Shown here piece after piece: positions 62,031-64,000 of a DNA stretch of 64,000 bases (position 1 is the stretch's first letter; every line of letters starts with the position of its first letter). The stretch spans positions 1 to 64,000 of the forward strand of contig NZ_JAKRWM010000005.1 of NCBI RefSeq assembly GCF_022352055.1. The letters run 5' to 3'. Made by a program: the position numbers and the translations under genes. Below the pieces are notes generated by a model, which was not told the DNA's origin, ran no database searches, and was given only the letters and a program-made list of their open reading frames with translations. This DNA comes from Cohnella mopanensis (GTDB taxonomy: Bacteria; Bacillota; Bacilli; Paenibacillales; Paenibacillaceae).

Positions 62031-64000
62031 TTAATTCACCGTTTCCAATGCTCTAACGAAAGTTTTCATCGCCGCATGCTTCGTCGAGGAAAGCCACTTG
62101 TTCAATCGCGATTCGTCTCCGTCGAAATAAATATCCAAAGCTTGTTTCATATCTTCGGCATAACCGTCTCCGGCAGCTTTGCTCTCTAGTTCGAGCTCCC
62201 CGACGAGTTTGCTCCAGTTCGGTGTTCCTTTCTCTAGCGGAGCCCGCTCCGGGTATTGCTCCGCCAATCGCATAGCGGATTCCAGCGAGCCGGTCGAATA
62301 AATCTCGACCGCCAAGTAATGGCCGACAAATCGGTGGGACGGATCGTTAGGTATCGCCTCGCGAAGCTGAACGGCCGCTTCTTCGAACCTTCTCTGTTTC
62401 ATTAATGCCGTTCCATATACGGATTGGACGTAGCTATTTGTCCACCCCTTCTCCTTCGCCATCAACTTGTAATAATAGTCGACCTTAGCCCACATTTTCT
62501 TATCGTAATAATAATAAAACAGTTGGAAGACATATCTTTCCGACGGCTCTAGCTCAACCATTCGTTCTAAGTAGGCCACCGACTCGTCGGACGAAGTCGG
62601 CTCTCTATCTATTGAAGCTTGCCCTTCGTATATCCGGATAATCATGCGCAAGCTATGCCGGTCTTGGGGTTTGTTTTCGAATGCCTTCTTGTAGGCGCTC
62701 ATCGCCTCATCCATCTTCCCGTCAAGAAATAGGCGATCCTCCGCGGTAAGCGTTCGCGATTTCAAGTAGAAGAAAGGCAATGCTCCCATCGAAGTTTCGT
62801 TCAACCGGTAGCCGTTGCTTCTCGTCAGCATTCTGCCCTCTTGATCGTAGGCTTCCACGTACCAGGAAAATCGGCTGTCCGGGTTCGCGAAACCGAGCAA
62901 TTGGACCGGATCGAGAACGATTTTACCGTCTACCTCGTTCAAGTAAATACCGCCGACGGAATCATATAAAGTGTCAGATGGAAGCTCGACGAAGTCATCC
63001 TCAATATGACTCTGAATGAGGGCGCTCGTTATTCCGCTCTTGCTCGGCCAAGTTCCGTACAACGTATAGGAGGCCGCTCCCTCCACGGGCTCCCATTGAA
63101 ACTTAACGGTACTGTCCGTCACAACCTGCTGATTGATTGGCGACTTAATCTCGATCAGTGGACGCAAGACGACATTCTCCGTTAAGATCTCGTTTCCCTT
63201 GACGTCGATCCAATCATCGTTCATCGTCGGCCATGTCCACCCATCGATCTGCTCGAATAGTAAACCGATATAGAGTTGGTAGCTTCCGGGAAGAACTCCT
63301 TTGAAGTCGTAACGTCCTTGACCATCCGTCAGCACCTGATACGGCTCGCCTTCCATGATGCTGTGATTAACATCGTGTTCGCTTCGCAAGAAAACGCCGA
63401 CGCGAGCCATCGGAGTGCCGTCGCTCTTCCTGACCACGCCCGATACGGTCGAACTTAAGCCGTTATCTTGTTGCCGGAGCGCATGTTCAAGCTGCGCCTT
63501 CAACGACTTCAGCTGATCGAGCTTTCCCGGAACGAAATCGCCCATATCGGGAAACTTCGCTTTCTCTTCCGTCACCCACTTCTGAAGCGCGACCAGTTCG
63601 GTGTTGACATTATCTAACGCGCTACGGACGTTGCCTTGCCGAATCATCAGCTGCGCCCTAACTTGCACGATCTCTCCATTAAAGTCCAAATCTCCGGGAT
63701 TCCTCGTATTGTCCAATTGTTCAAGCAGCTGTTCGGCTTTGGTCATCTCGTCGCGACCCGCATAGATTTTCGCCCGTTCCAGCTTCAGCGCTCTCTCCTG
63801 ATTCAAGTAATCGCCCGTGAGCCGCTTCTCTGCCGATTCCAATGCCGCGAGAGCATCACTTGCTTCGTCCTCGCTCATATAGTAACTGGCGAGCTGCCGA
63901 GCCGCACTTACGAGATACTGATCCGCAGGGCCTTCGGTCAAATACGACTTCAGATAGGGAAGCTTATCCTCCCAACTCCAAATTGTGCTTTCCTTGTCTA
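62031..64000 (-). CDS. Tetratricopeptide protein with carboxypeptidase-regulatory-like domain, truncated at the window edge
   Basis: The frame is open to the last base, so the true start is beyond 64000; at least 656 residues are visible. The N-terminal visible part is helical with TPR-like repeats (ASYYMSEDEASDALAALESAEK, KIYAGRDEMTKAEQLLEQL). A beta-sandwich CarboxypepD_reg-like segment (GVVRKSDGTPMARVGVFLRSE ... GQGRYDFKGVLPGSYQLYIG) is followed by a fibronectin-like region (INQQVVTDSTVKFQWEPVEGAASYTLY). More TPR helices run to the end. Probably extracytoplasmic or membrane-linked; role unknown. Confidence 0.75.
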   Translation of the reverse strand, partial: DKESTIWSWEDKLPYLKSYLTEGPADQYLVSAARQLASYYMSEDEASDALAALESAEKRLTGDYLNQERALKLERAKIYAGRDEMTKAEQLLEQLDNTRNPGDLDFNGEIVQVRAQLMIRQGNVRSALDNVNTELVALQKWVTEEKAKFPDMGDFVPGKLDQLKSLKAQLEHALRQQDNGLSSTVSGVVRKSDGTPMARVGVFLRSEHDVNHSIMEGEPYQVLTDGQGRYDFKGVLPGSYQLYIGLLFEQIDGWTWPTMNDDWIDVKGNEILTENVVLRPLIEIKSPINQQVVTDSTVKFQWEPVEGAASYTLYGTWPSKSGITSALIQSHIEDDFVELPSDTLYDSVGGIYLNEVDGKIVLDPVQLLGFANPDSRFSWYVEAYDQEGRMLTRSNGYRLNETSMGALPFFYLKSRTLTAEDRLFLDGKMDEAMSAYKKAFENKPQDRHSLRMIIRIYEGQASIDREPTSSDESVAYLERMVELEPSERYVFQLFYYYYDKKMWAKVDYYYKLMAKEKGWTNSYVQSVYGTALMKQRRFEEAAVQLREAIPNDPSHRFVGHYLAVEIYSTGSLESAMRLAEQYPERAPLEKGTPNWSKLVGELELESKAAGDGYAEDMKQALDIYFDGDESRLNKWLSSTKHAAMKTFVRALETVN

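Overview
The window looks like chromosomal DNA of a spore-forming, Gram-positive soil bacterium of the Paenibacillaceae (Cohnella or Paenibacillus type). The evidence is a GerA-type germination operon, YesM/YesN-style two-component regulation beside sugar-binding lipoproteins, an AraR-controlled arabinose operon, many GGAGG ribosome binding sites with TTG/GTG starts, and CcpA-like cre sites. I saw no rRNA, tRNA, prophage, insertion sequence or CRISPR array.

Layout. 1-2750: end of a glycine-rich repeat protein, a TVP38 membrane protein, and an ECF sigma factor with its membrane partner. 2797-6424: araD-araB and the repressor gene araR, with two AraR operators. 6617-10911: small proteins, a HAD phosphatase, a broken rfbF remnant, a solitary allantoinase behind a 53-bp palindrome, and CorA. 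11042-31000: a large pectin side-chain locus. It holds an unsaturated rhamnogalacturonyl hydrolase, two ABC importers, a YesMN-type two-component system, a rhamnogalacturonan acetylesterase, three GH43 enzymes, a GH51 arabinofuranosidase, and a divergent chemoreceptor followed by an ArsR-like regulator. 32128-37649: a redox block (PerR-like regulator, overlapping orphan winged-helix regulator, 2-Cys peroxiredoxin, ECF41 sigma with FAD oxidoreductase, two tiny ORFs, thioredoxin reductase). 37744-44443: a phosphotransferase, a carbohydrate acetylesterase and a germination operon. 44440-50969: a third sugar importer, a GH127 beta-L-arabinofuranosidase and a divergent AraC regulator. 51064-64000: CheY, carbonic anhydrase, an LD-carboxypeptidase, a VOC dioxygenase-like protein, a repeat-bearing exported protein, a GH9 cellulase lipoprotein, a MacB-like ABC pair, a BsuPI lipoprotein, an MFS exporter and a truncated TPR protein.

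How the parts fit. Surface lipoprotein GH43 enzymes, the acetylesterase and importers would take arabinan and rhamnogalacturonan fragments into the cell. Cytoplasmic GH51, GH43, GH105 and GH127 enzymes would finish hydrolysis, and AraB/AraD would carry arabinose into the pentose phosphate pathway. None of the three importers has its own ATPase, and araA is not in the window.

The most interesting non-coding signals are three. (1) A 65-bp element of four 11-bp-phased TTCAT repeats plus a TATGAT box lies in front of both the peroxiredoxin and thioredoxin reductase genes, and an orphan OmpR-type regulator gene ends five bases before one copy. (2) A gap-free 57-bp promoter motif occurs in front of two transcription units next to the YesN-type regulator. 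(3) A candidate ECF41 promoter (TGTCACA-N16-CGAC) lies in front of the oxidoreductase-sigma operon.
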